A stretch of DNA of 53,438 bases from Amoebophilaceae bacterium (lineage in GTDB: Bacteria > Bacteroidota > Bacteroidia > Cytophagales > Amoebophilaceae): the NCBI GenBank assembly GCA_019744995.1, contig JAIETQ010000024.1:1-53438 (forward strand), read 5' to 3'. Under the pieces are notes generated by a model. That model worked only from the letters and a program-made list of their open reading frames with translations, searched no databases and was not told where the DNA came from. The position numbers were made by a program, and so were the translations under genes. Shown one piece after another: positions 21,624-31,474 of the stretch (position 1 is the stretch's first letter; every line of letters begins with the position of its first letter).

Positions 21624-23567
21624 ATGTACAAAGTACCTATAGGCGTAGATAACTTCCATAAACTCGTAACAGGAGGTTATTTGTTTTGTGATAAGACAGC
21701 TATGATAGCTGAGTTTTTAAGCAAAGGAGAAGAGGTTGCTTTGATCACCCGTCCCCGTCGTTGGGGTAAGACCTTAAATATGTCCATGCTGCAACATTTT
21801 CTTTCAGCAGAGGTAAATGGAGTCAGTACGGCTGGTTTATTTGATAACTTAGCTATTGGTAAGTTAGAAGGAGGTAAATATATACATACTCACCAAGGTA
21901 AGTACCCTGTGATTATGCTAAGCTTTAAGGATGTTAAGGCAGATGGTTTTGAGGGAGCCATGAATCTCATCTACTTATTGTTAAAAAGACAGTATGGTGC
22001 ATTCGAATATTTACTTAAAAGTGAGCAGCTTAATTCAGATCAAAAATATGAATTTAGTGCTATCTTAAACAGATCAGCTAATCAAGGTCAACTAGAATAT
22101 GCACTAAAACTGCTCAGTGAATGCCTCTACCAACACCATGGTCAGAGGGTCTATATATTCATAGATGAATATGACACCCCTTTAAACCAAGCTTATGGGC
22201 ATACAGCCTACCTAGAATCTCTCGTAGGATTTATGCGTAACCTATTTAGTGCAGGTTTAAAAGGTAATGATGCCTTAGAGCGAGGATTATTAACCGGGAT
22301 ATTGCGTGTTTCTAAAGATAGCATGTTATCTGGCTTAAATAATCTCAAAAGCTATACCATGTTAGATAAATCCTATAGTAGTCATTTTGGCTTCAGCGAA
22401 GAGGAAACAAAGACGCTTTTTGAGGGGCAAGGGCTAGTGCCCCTGCCCCTGGACTTTGATGAAGTACGGCACTGGTATAATGGGTATAAATCAGGTGATT
22501 TAGTGGTCTATAACCCCTGGTCTATTCTGTATTGCTTAAGTGAAGATGGCATTTTTGATGTTTATTGGGTGAATACAGGCAATAATGATTTGATTAAAAG
22601 GTCTGTATTGCGTTCAAATTCAGGCATAAAAATCAAATTTGAGCAGTTAATGCAAGGAGAGACCATTTGTGTTCCGATCGATAAACATCTCTCTTTTGAT
22701 CTTTTAGATCAAGATGAAACCACTTTTTGGAGTCTTTTATTATTTGCAGGTTATCTAAAAGCATCTTCTGTTACATTCAACGAGCATAGTGGCCTTCATG
22801 ATTGTGCATTGGTTATTCCAAACCAGGAGGTGCATACGCTTTACTATCGATTTTTTAAGGAGTGGTTGAGTGATCAATTCTCTAATCGAACACAATATGA
22901 ATCTTTCCTTGATCATTTAGTATCCGGTAATGTTTCGCTATTTGTTCAAGAGTTAGGGGATTTTTTAATACAAAGTGTGAGTGTATATGATACACATAAA
23001 AAATCAGAGGGATTTTATCATGGTTTTGTATTAGCACTTATTGCTAGCTTACGCAGTACGCACCATGTGCAGTCAAATAGAGAAAGTGGCTATGGTCGGT
23101 ATGATGTATTAATCATTCCAAAAGGGGGGACACAGGCCCTTTCTTCGAATACTTTTACTACCAATGGGCCGCAGGCCCTTTTATTGGAATTTAAACAGGT
23201 AGCCAAGGAGGAGGAGTTAGAAAATGCAGCACGTGCTGCGCTTGGACAAATTCAAGCCCAAGCGTATAGAACAGAGTTATTGGCTTATCCTTATGTTAGA
23301 GAAATAGTGGAGGTAGGGATTGCCTTTTCAGGTAAATCAGTCCTAGCTGCTTATTCGGTGTATGATTTAGTGCATAAACAGGCTGCGCCTGTTCAATTAA
23401 CCAGTAGATATGGTAGTTATGAGCAAGTAGAAGAAAAACAAGGTATAGACAAACGTTCTATAGCTAAGCATATGCTAAAGGAAGGGTTGGATATCAATCT
23501 TATTATGAAGATTACTGGTCTACCTAAAGAGACTATTAATGCGTTGTATAAAGAAAGTTGCCGTTAA
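21624..23567 (+). CDS. AAA-ATPase-like / PD-(D/E)XK nuclease superfamily protein (DUF1703 type)
   Basis: PIGVDNFHKLVTGGYLFCDKTAMIAEFL, RPRRWGKTLNMSML, IFIDEYDTPLNQAY, C-terminal ALLLEFKQV nuclease-like motif. Confidence 0.85.
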   Translation: MYKVPIGVDNFHKLVTGGYLFCDKTAMIAEFLSKGEEVALITRPRRWGKTLNMSMLQHFLSAEVNGVSTAGLFDNLAIGKLEGGKYIHTHQGKYPVIMLSFKDVKADGFEGAMNLIYLLLKRQYGAFEYLLKSEQLNSDQKYEFSAILNRSANQGQLEYALKLLSECLYQHHGQRVYIFIDEYDTPLNQAYGHTAYLESLVGFMRNLFSAGLKGNDALERGLLTGILRVSKDSMLSGLNNLKSYTMLDKSYSSHFGFSEEETKTLFEGQGLVPLPLDFDEVRHWYNGYKSGDLVVYNPWSILYCLSEDGIFDVYWVNTGNNDLIKRSVLRSNSGIKIKFEQLMQGETICVPIDKHLSFDLLDQDETTFWSLLLFAGYLKASSVTFNEHSGLHDCALVIPNQEVHTLYYRFFKEWLSDQFSNRTQYESFLDHLVSGNVSLFVQELGDFLIQSVSVYDTHKKSEGFYHGFVLALIASLRSTHHVQSNRESGYGRYDVLIIPKGGTQALSSNTFTTNGPQALLLEFKQVAKEEELENAARAALGQIQAQAYRTELLAYPYVREIVEVGIAFSGKSVLAAYSVYDLVHKQAAPVQLTSRYGSYEQVEEKQGIDKRSIAKHMLKEGLDINLIMKITGLPKETINALYKESCR

Positions 23568-23603
23568 AAGAATGATTTATACAAGGTTAAAAATTTGGGC
23601 TAC

Positions 23604-23957
23604 TCACTTGCTTGTCCGAAAGTGAGTACATGATACCATTGTAGGAATAGCCTCTTTGTTTGCTATTTCACCTGCGACTAACTTGTGCAGTAAAGGAACC
23701 CCAACATCATTTTTACTATTTATATCTTTGTTGTTCCACTTCTTAATGATCTTTTGTCCTTCAGGTGTTAAGTATTTCCAGACAGAGCCCATCATTTTCG
23801 TATTCAAACTTACACTTTTTGCGGGACAAATTGAGTTGTTCTTAGAAGTCTGATTTTTTTGTGAGAAACGTAATGCTTGATTGGGTGGACAACCTGTTAA
23901 ACTGGTAGCCAGTAAGGTATATAATATAGGTTTGTAAATTTTTGAGCTATAATGCAT
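23604..23957 (-). CDS. Small predicted lipoprotein with an ankyrin-like remnant
   Basis: Lipobox-like TSLTGC and KDINSKNDVGVPLLHKLVAGEIANKEAI resembling one ankyrin repeat. Confidence 0.5.
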   Translation of the reverse strand: MHYSSKIYKPILYTLLATSLTGCPPNQALRFSQKNQTSKNNSICPAKSVSLNTKMMGSVWKYLTPEGQKIIKKWNNKDINSKNDVGVPLLHKLVAGEIANKEAIPTMVSCTHFRTSK

Positions 23958-24186
23958 AAGTTAATTATTGTTAAATTTAAAAGTTAATAGGTTCGGTTTA
24001 TATTGCTTCTCATTCCCCTTGTTTTATAATCTAATCAAAGTTTTAATAAATGCAAATAAGAGGTCTAACCTATAATGGCATCGTCAGGTTAGGCCTGCTT
24101 TCATCAAATCTATACCTGATATAGCATAGTTTTTATTAATTTTTATTAGATTAATCTCAAAGGCTTTTAAAGCCACCACTTTTTAA

Positions 24187-27100
24187 TTGTATTTTACCTT
24201 GGAGATTTTATGTAGTAAAGAACTTATAAACTTATATAAACAGACCACAACCATAGCCAAGTTAAGCCATTATGTAAAGCAACAAGCGAACAAAACCCCC
24301 TTTTGCCTGAAAGGTATTACAGGAAGTTTAGATGGCTTACTGGTTACTGCTTTGCAGCAGCAATGCAACCAATTACAACTGGTTGTTTTAGCGGATCAAG
24401 AAAACGCAGCAGCTTTTTATGGAGACCTTTTGGCTTTATCTCCTTCCCAATCCATTTTATTACTACCTGGCACAGCAGAAGGAGAAACTTACCTAGCAGA
24501 AAGTGCAAAAATCATTCAAGATAAAAGAGCAGAAATTGTACATGCCCTTACAGACCATAAACCCATTGCCATCGTAGTAACCCATCTAGCCGCACTTATG
24601 GAGCAGGTGGTAGATCCATCCTTAGCAAAAAAATTACGTTTGAAGCTTGAGCTAAACCAAACCCTAACCCTGTCTACTTTGATAGATTATCTTCAGCAAA
24701 ATCAATTCGTAAAAGTAGATTTTGTCTATAGCCAAGGTCAATTTGCCATAAGAGGAGGTATAGTAGACCTGTATTCGGTAGCAGCCTCATTGCCCTATCG
24801 CATAGCATTATGGGGCAATCAAGTGGAAAGTATACGTGTGTTTGACCCTAAGAGTCAAAAGTCCTTGAAGGCGGTTAAAAAATTAACCATTCTACCCCAT
24901 ACCACAGCTGAGGGGTCTACTGCATTGTCTTATATTTCTTTTGCCCATTGCCTACCAGTAGGTAGTGTAGTTTGGTTTAAAGATAAATCCAACGCATTGG
25001 AGTCGCTTCAAGGGGGGCAAAGTTTGCTGGATGAGTTGAGTCCTTTTCACCAGATTGAGTTAGCCACTGGATCTGCTGATCCATCTATACATAGCCCTGC
25101 TACCGGATCGGCTGAAGATCATATCATCCATTATGCCTCAGCTCCTCAGCCTTATTTTCAAAAAAAATTTGACGTGTTGGCCGATGACCTCGATAAAAAA
25201 CAGCACGATGGATATACTACCTTTATTACAGCAACGGCTATAGGTCAGTTTAGCCGATTACAGGCTGTGCTGGAAGATAAATCCGCTCATTTTACCCCTC
25301 TGTTGGTTGGCTTACGAGAAGGGTATGTAGATCATACGGCTAAAATTGCCTGCTATACCGACCATCAACTATTTAATCGGTACTATAAGCACCAACCTAC
25401 AAAACCAGAACCCCCAACGCTGCTTACGCAGCAAGCTAACCCTTTACAAATTGGGGATTATGTAGTACACAGTGACTATGGCATCGGTCGCTTTTCGGGG
25501 TTGCATACGTTGAACATAAATGGTTGCAAACAAGAAGTGATTAGGCTGATTTATAAAAATAATGACACGGTCTTTGTACATGTCAATGAACTCTATAAAA
25601 TCACCACCTACAGCAGCAAAGACGCCACCCCACCTGTGATGAACAAGTTAGGTACTACCGCTTGGCAAAATAAAAAAAATGGGGTTAAAAAACAGATTAA
25701 AGATATTGCCACAGAATTGATCACCCTCTATGCGGCACGTAAGCAGGCGGTGGGGTTTGCTTTTGGCAAAGATACCCCATTGGATGCCGCATTGGCTGCT
25801 TCTTTTTATTATGAAGATACGCCAGACCAAGCCACAGCCATTGCTGCCGTTAAAGAAGATATGGAGAGACCATACCCGATGGATCGTTTAATTTGTGGTG
25901 ATGTTGGTTTTGGCAAAACAGAGATCGCTATTAGAGCCGCTTTTAAGGCTGCTATACAGGGCAAGCAGGTAGCGGTATTGGTTCCCACTACGATTTTAGC
26001 GTTGCAACATTACAACTCTTTTACCAGTCGACTGGCCGATTTGCCCGTTCATGTGAGCTACCTCAATCGATTTAAAACCAAACAAGAGATTCAAAAAACC
26101 CTTGCAGATACTGCTGCTGGCAAGATAAATATTTTGATTGGCACCCATAAGTTACTTACCGATGCGGTAAAGTTTAAAGAGCTAGGGTTACTTATCATCG
26201 ATGAAGAGCAAAAATTTGGTGTAAGTGCTAAAGAAAAATTAAAAAAATTACGGGTCCATGTCGATACATTAACCTTAACAGCTACGCCTATTCCGAGGAC
26301 ACTTCATTTTTCTTTAATGGGGGCTAGGGATTTGAGTATTTTGGTTACTCCACCTGCCAATAGACGTCCTGTAAAAACCAAGCTCACTTCTTTTGATCTC
26401 TCTTTTATTAAAGAGGCGGTAACTTATGAGATTGCGCGTGGCGGTCAAGTTTTTTTTGTGCACAATAGTGTAAGTACCATTCAGGCGATGGCAAAAAGTT
26501 TGTCAGAGGTATTGCCCACCATACGGATCTGTGTAGCCCATGGGCAAATGGCAGGTCCGGCCTTGGAGCAGAAGATGTTGCAATTTATAGCGGGACACTA
26601 TGATGTGTTGGTATCCACTAGCATTATTGAGTCAGGTATTGATATTGCTAATGCCAATACCATTATCATCAACCATAGCCATCTGTTGGGGCTTGCTGAT
26701 CTGCATCAAATGCGGGGTAGGGTAGGGCGGTCTAATGCACAAGCTTTCTGTTACCTCTTGATTCCATCTTATGAACAGCTTACCCATGAGGCGCAATTGC
26801 GGTTATCGGCTGTAGAGGAATTTTCAGCTTTAGGCGATGGATTTAAACTTGCCATGAGGGATTTGGATATACGTGGTGCAGGAGATTTATTGGGGGCTTC
26901 TCAAAGTGGGTTTATAGCGGATGTTGGCTTTGAGGTCTACTGTAAGTTATTGGAAGAGGTAGTCGAGGAGGTTAAGTATAATGATTTCAAGGAGCTATTT
27001 TCCCAAAAATCTTCCACTAAATCATGGCATGATTGTTCTATTGAAACCGACTGTGAGGCTTTTTTACCGGTTGAGTATGTGCAAAATAGTGCGCATAGGA

Positions 27101-27504
27101 TGGCACTATACACCAGGCTTAATGAAATTAAAGCTATAGAGCAGCTGACTGATTTTCGAGCAGAATTATTGGATCGATTTGGTCCTTTGCCGCTTGCTGC
27201 CGAGGCTTTACTAGCCATTGTTCCTTTGCGTTGGGAGGCACAACGGATAGGTTTTCAAAAACTTTCTTTTAAAAATAAGGTGTTGAGTTGCCACCTAGGG
27301 GCTGATTTTCAAAAAAATAGTCCAGCCATGTGGCGGGCGGTGTTACAATATATAGAGGATTATCCTGCTTCTTGTCGTTTAAAACAGGTAGGCAATGAGC
27401 TTATATGGGTTATTACAGGGCAGGTTGATGATATAAAGCAGGTGAGGGGGGTGTTAAATGCCTTAACGCGACTGGAACAAAAAGCGCCTAAAAAAATTGT
27501 ATAA
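24187..27504 (+). CDS. mfd: Transcription-repair coupling factor
   Basis: CarD-like GDYVVHSDYGIGRFSG, CGDVGFGKTEIAIRAAFKA, LIIDEEQKFGV, TATPIPRTLHFSLMGARDLS. Last ~15 codons lie in palindromic repeat copy 1. Confidence 0.97.
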   Translation: MYFTLEILCSKELINLYKQTTTIAKLSHYVKQQANKTPFCLKGITGSLDGLLVTALQQQCNQLQLVVLADQENAAAFYGDLLALSPSQSILLLPGTAEGETYLAESAKIIQDKRAEIVHALTDHKPIAIVVTHLAALMEQVVDPSLAKKLRLKLELNQTLTLSTLIDYLQQNQFVKVDFVYSQGQFAIRGGIVDLYSVAASLPYRIALWGNQVESIRVFDPKSQKSLKAVKKLTILPHTTAEGSTALSYISFAHCLPVGSVVWFKDKSNALESLQGGQSLLDELSPFHQIELATGSADPSIHSPATGSAEDHIIHYASAPQPYFQKKFDVLADDLDKKQHDGYTTFITATAIGQFSRLQAVLEDKSAHFTPLLVGLREGYVDHTAKIACYTDHQLFNRYYKHQPTKPEPPTLLTQQANPLQIGDYVVHSDYGIGRFSGLHTLNINGCKQEVIRLIYKNNDTVFVHVNELYKITTYSSKDATPPVMNKLGTTAWQNKKNGVKKQIKDIATELITLYAARKQAVGFAFGKDTPLDAALAASFYYEDTPDQATAIAAVKEDMERPYPMDRLICGDVGFGKTEIAIRAAFKAAIQGKQVAVLVPTTILALQHYNSFTSRLADLPVHVSYLNRFKTKQEIQKTLADTAAGKINILIGTHKLLTDAVKFKELGLLIIDEEQKFGVSAKEKLKKLRVHVDTLTLTATPIPRTLHFSLMGARDLSILVTPPANRRPVKTKLTSFDLSFIKEAVTYEIARGGQVFFVHNSVSTIQAMAKSLSEVLPTIRICVAHGQMAGPALEQKMLQFIAGHYDVLVSTSIIESGIDIANANTIIINHSHLLGLADLHQMRGRVGRSNAQAFCYLLIPSYEQLTHEAQLRLSAVEEFSALGDGFKLAMRDLDIRGAGDLLGASQSGFIADVGFEVYCKLLEEVVEEVKYNDFKELFSQKSSTKSWHDCSIETDCEAFLPVEYVQNSAHRMALYTRLNEIKAIEQLTDFRAELLDRFGPLPLAAEALLAIVPLRWEAQRIGFQKLSFKNKVLSCHLGADFQKNSPAMWRAVLQYIEDYPASCRLKQVGNELIWVITGQVDDIKQVRGVLNALTRLEQKAPKKIV

Positions 27505-27610
27505 AAATCTGATTAGAGCCAGCTATTGAGCTCCGCAGGAGCGACCTCAGCTGGCTCAAGATTTTGATACAAATTTTGGCTCCTTTTTGTTCTGGAGCGA
27601 TAGGGCATTT
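27457..27610. repeat. Long palindromic element, copy 1 (overlaps the mfd 3' end)
   Basis: aatgcc..acgcgactggaacaaaaagcgcctaaaaaaatt... [42-bp core 27516-27557] ...acaaattttggctcctttttgttctggagcgatagggcatt; arms complementary. Confidence 0.85.
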
Positions 27611-27642
27611 TTTTTATCTGGATGCTTAACAGCCATCAAATG

Positions 27643-27752
27643 GGCACAAAGCGCCAGAGAGTAAGGCGCCAAGGCGCGCAGAATCCGAGCATACTATTTG
27701 TATGTGAGGATTTAAGCACCGCAGGCAACGAAACTATCTGGATGCTTTGTGC
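27643..27752. repeat. Second, unrelated imperfect palindrome overlapping the uvrB 3' end
   Basis: ggcacaaagcgccagagag...aatccgagcatac-tattt-gtatgtgaggatt...ctatctggatgctttgtgcc folds back over ~52 bp per arm. Confidence 0.65.
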
Positions 27753-29740
27753 CAATTTACATCTTGTTTGCGTAACCTTTCTAGTATTTCCTTTAACCGA
27801 TCTGCTTCTAAAAATTGCAAAGCCGCTGCTGCCTCGTACATCTCTTTTTCAATAGCCGCAATACGTTTTTCAACCGTTTCTTCCTTTCCATAAGCCATCG
27901 TTATATCATTTACCCATGCCTCCTCATGGGCACTATAGTTACCCGTATAGAGAGATGGTTGGTGAGGTTTAGTTAAGGCAGTAGGCGTAATAGCATGCTG
28001 TCGATTATATTCCATTTGTAACGCACGTCGGCGTCTGGTTTCCTGGATCGCCTGTTCCATAGAAGCCGTTATCTTATCGGCATACATAATGACCCGACCC
28101 GCTGTATGTCGTGCCACCCGGCCAATGGTCTGAATAAGCGAACGCGTATTTCTTAAAAACCCCTCTTTATCTGCATCTAAGATAAGCATTAAAGAAACCT
28201 GAGGTAAATCTAACCCTTCTCTCAATAAATTAACCCCCACCAGCACATCAAACTTACCCGCCCGCAGGTCATTAAGAATAGCCACCCGATCTAAGGTTTT
28301 AACTTCCGAATGTATATACCTACAAGCGATACCTGCTTGTAACAAATAAGCCGTAAGTTCCTCTGCCATCCTTTTGGTTAAGGTAGTAATAAGGACCTTT
28401 TCTCCTCTACTTACCACTTGATGGATAGCCTCTAAAATGTCTCTGATTTGATTTTTTGTAGGTTTGACCTCTATTTCTGGGTCTAGCAATCCTGTCGGGC
28501 GTATGACTTGTTCTACTACCAACCCACCAGCGGTTGTGAGTTCATAATCAGCCGGGGTAGCGCTTACAAAGATCACCTGATGGACCAACTGTTCAAACTC
28601 CTCAAAGTTTAGGGGGCGGTTGTCTATAGCAGCAGGCAATCGAAAACCATAATTGACCAAATTTGTTTTCCGTGCATGGTCTCCTCCCCACATGGCTCGG
28701 AATTGTGGTAGGGTCACATGGCTTTCATCGATAACCATGAGATAATCTTTGGGAAAATAGTCTAACAGACAAAAAGGACGTTCTCCAGCAGCTCGACCAT
28801 CGATATAGCGGGAGTAATTTTCAATACCAGCACAATAACCCAATTCCCGTAACATTTCTATGTCGAGTTCGGTGCGTTCTTTTAATCGCTTGGCTTCTTG
28901 ATATTTACCCTCTCCTTCAAAGTGGGCAAGCTGTTTGCCCAGATCGAGTTGCATGGCTTTTATTACCTTATGCAAAAGATCAGGATGCATGATAAAAAGA
29001 TTGGCAGGAAAAATAGTGGTTGCTGTAACCGCTTCCATCTGTTTGCCTGACGTAGGGTTGATGCGGTAGATGGCCTCTATTTCATCTCCCCAAAAGATAA
29101 AGCGGTAACCATAGTTGGCATAGGGTAACAATAGGTCAATAGTGTCACCCATGACACGAAATTGTCCTCGCTTGCATTCGCTGTCATTACGGCTATAGAG
29201 CATAGCTACAAAACGGCTTAAGAGGTCGTTACGAGATAGCTTCATAGCTACCTGAAAGGTATGGGTGTTTCTTTTGAATTCTTCCGGTTTGCCGAGTCCA
29301 TAGATGCAAGAAACTGAGGCTACGACAATAACATCTCTGCGGCCACTTACTAAAGCGGCAATGGTCTTAAGCCGTAACTTTTCTAGTTCTTCATTAATGG
29401 CCAGTTCTTTCTCTATATAGACATTACTAGCGGGTAAATAGGCCTCGGGCTGATAATAGTCATAGTAAGAAACAAAATATTCTACTGCATGGGTGGGGAA
29501 AAATCCACTTAATTCACTATATAATTGTGCCGCCAATGTTTTATTATGGCTAATGACCAAGGTAGGTCGTTGAGTTTGAGCAATGGTATTGGCGATGGTA
29601 AATGTTTTGCCAGAACCTGTAACGCCTAAGAGTACTTGATATTTGGCGCCCTGGTTGATATTTTCTACCAAGGCTGAGATGGCTTTTGGTTGATCTCCAG
29701 CAGGTTTGTAGGAAGATAGGAGTGAAAAGGTCATCATCAA
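27734..29740 (-). CDS. uvrB: UvrABC system protein B
   Basis: LLGVTGSGKTFTIAN, YYDYYQPEAYLP, TLTKRMAEELTAYLL, VLVGVNLLREGLDLPQVSLMLILDADKEGFLR. Confidence 0.98.
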   Translation of the reverse strand: MMMTFSLLSSYKPAGDQPKAISALVENINQGAKYQVLLGVTGSGKTFTIANTIAQTQRPTLVISHNKTLAAQLYSELSGFFPTHAVEYFVSYYDYYQPEAYLPASNVYIEKELAINEELEKLRLKTIAALVSGRRDVIVVASVSCIYGLGKPEEFKRNTHTFQVAMKLSRNDLLSRFVAMLYSRNDSECKRGQFRVMGDTIDLLLPYANYGYRFIFWGDEIEAIYRINPTSGKQMEAVTATTIFPANLFIMHPDLLHKVIKAMQLDLGKQLAHFEGEGKYQEAKRLKERTELDIEMLRELGYCAGIENYSRYIDGRAAGERPFCLLDYFPKDYLMVIDESHVTLPQFRAMWGGDHARKTNLVNYGFRLPAAIDNRPLNFEEFEQLVHQVIFVSATPADYELTTAGGLVVEQVIRPTGLLDPEIEVKPTKNQIRDILEAIHQVVSRGEKVLITTLTKRMAEELTAYLLQAGIACRYIHSEVKTLDRVAILNDLRAGKFDVLVGVNLLREGLDLPQVSLMLILDADKEGFLRNTRSLIQTIGRVARHTAGRVIMYADKITASMEQAIQETRRRRALQMEYNRQHAITPTALTKPHQPSLYTGNYSAHEEAWVNDITMAYGKEETVEKRIAAIEKEMYEAAAALQFLEADRLKEILERLRKQDVNWHKASR

Positions 29741-29876
29741 TTTAGGGCATTATCGATTTGGTATGGCAAAGCCAAGGCTTTGATCAGTAGGCTTTTATCT
29801 ACAAATACATCACTGTTAACTAGTAGGTTATGAAATTCATCGCAATGGAGTATGCATTACCTATATTTATTAATCT

Positions 29877-30422
29877 TTACTCTACCTTTAGTAATTCAAA
29901 GATTCTGGAAACTGGTAATTTGGTTATTCTAGCAATTTCTTCAATAGAATTACCATTAACTAGCATCATTTTTAGTAATTTAGCTTCACCCTTAACTTCA
30001 CCTATTTTGATACCTTCAAATTTACCCTTAGCTTCACCTTCTTCTATATATTTTCGTGCAACTGTTCTCATAATTTTATCTTTTTCTTCTTCTGATAAAT
30101 ATTTATTTAGCACCTGAGCTAAATCCGCTTGCTTTTCTTGAGGCAGCTTAGCGTCAGTGTAATATAAAAAATATTTTACATAAATAAATCCTTTTTCCTT
30201 ATCTAGGAAGATAACGTGTTGAAACATTTCTAAAAAACTATCCCAAAGTTTTATCATATCTCGTTGATGGATATGTTTCATCATAAACTCTAACATGCCG
30301 AGATGTTTCTTAAGTCTAATCTCATCATTAGACATAGGGGGGAGGATGTCGCTCACATAATTCGGCGGGTTTTTCACTAAATAAATAATTAAATAAAAAA
30401 TGCCTTTACGCGACTGGAACAA
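29877..30422 (-). pseudogene. C-terminal part of an Rpn/PD-(D/E)XK transposase-associated nuclease, N-terminus missing
   Basis: EKQADLAQVLNKYLSEEEKDKIMRTVARKYIEEGEAKGKFEGIKIGEVKGEAKLLKMML; ORF opens at a TTG inside palindromic repeat copy 2 with no nuclease core. Confidence 0.6.
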
Positions 30423-30536
30423 AAAGCGCCTAAAAAAATTTGTAAAAAAATCTGATCAGAGCCAGCTATTGAGCTCCGCAGGAGCGACCTCAGCTGGCTC
30501 AGGATTTTGATACAAATTTCGGCGCCATTGCATAAT
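30399..30536. repeat. Long palindromic element, copy 2 (right end truncated after ggcgcc)
   Basis: Same 42-bp core at 30459-30500 and left arm as copy 1; the ctttttgttctggagcg arm end is missing. Confidence 0.85.
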
Positions 30537-31199
30537 TACCAATTTCTCTTTATATTATTCAAGGGTATTCACTTTCATTGGCAGCAAGATTTTCGTCTGA
30601 TTGAAAGTTTAAACAAAAAAAGTTGCATTATTAAGGAGGAGTGTGTATATTCTTTTATGGGATAATACTTATTAAACGATTGGATCTATCCAAGTTGTTC
30701 ATTACCTCATCAAACAGTCTTTAGTGACAACTTCATAGGATAGACTAAGAAGTTTTGCTAGTCTCCTAAGGTATATTACAAAGCGTTTTAGCTGGCCTTT
30801 TTTGTACACATACAGCGTGTAAGTCGGAAGTATTGCATAATGATTGGTTTTCCAAAGGGTTAACCACCTAGTTATAAGCGTAATTTAATAGAGGCATTGA
30901 AGCAATGAAAAAATAAGTTTAAACTGAGTAAGGTAATGTTTAGCACAATTAAAAAAATATAGAAAAAATGATATAGCTTTAACATAGTTTATAATCTACC
31001 CTAAAACAGGGTAGGCCCACCATGGCTGTGGGGAATAATGATTTAGCAGGTTATGTGAACCTATTTTTTATATAAACAATTTTAACATATAGATGATTTA
31101 AGGTATAACTTTTACACTATTTTAAGGAAAGTTATAATTATCCATTATGATTACCCAATTTAAGCAAAAATTTTCAAACTTTAAAATTAATATTTTATT

Positions 31200-31472
31200 A
31201 TGCCAGGATTAACAACAGCAGACGGTGCATTTCAAGTAATTTTAGGACAGATTAACAAAGCTAGCACTTTAGTTTTTACAATTGTAGCTATATGTACGGG
31301 AATTATGGTTGCCAATAAATTTATCAACAGTAGAGACAAAAAAGAGGCGGTTCATTATGCGTTATGGTGGGTAGTAGGGATTTTCTTTTTCTATTCCATT
31401 CATGGTATAGTTAGTCACATGAGGAATGCCTATGGAATAAAAGACGCCGAGTTACAGGAGTTGTACAAGTAA
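31200..31472 (+). CDS. traE: Conjugation protein TraE (DUF4134-like), small membrane protein
   Basis: TLVFTIVAICTGIMVANKFINSRDKKEAVHYALWWVVGIFF; position before TraF/TraG. Confidence 0.75.
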   Translation: MPGLTTADGAFQVILGQINKASTLVFTIVAICTGIMVANKFINSRDKKEAVHYALWWVVGIFFFYSIHGIVSHMRNAYGIKDAELQELYK

Positions 31473-31474
31473 TC

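Noticed and set aside
27622-27855. Plus-strand 77-aa ORF between mfd and uvrB
   Set aside because: Explained by the palindrome and antisense uvrB sequence.
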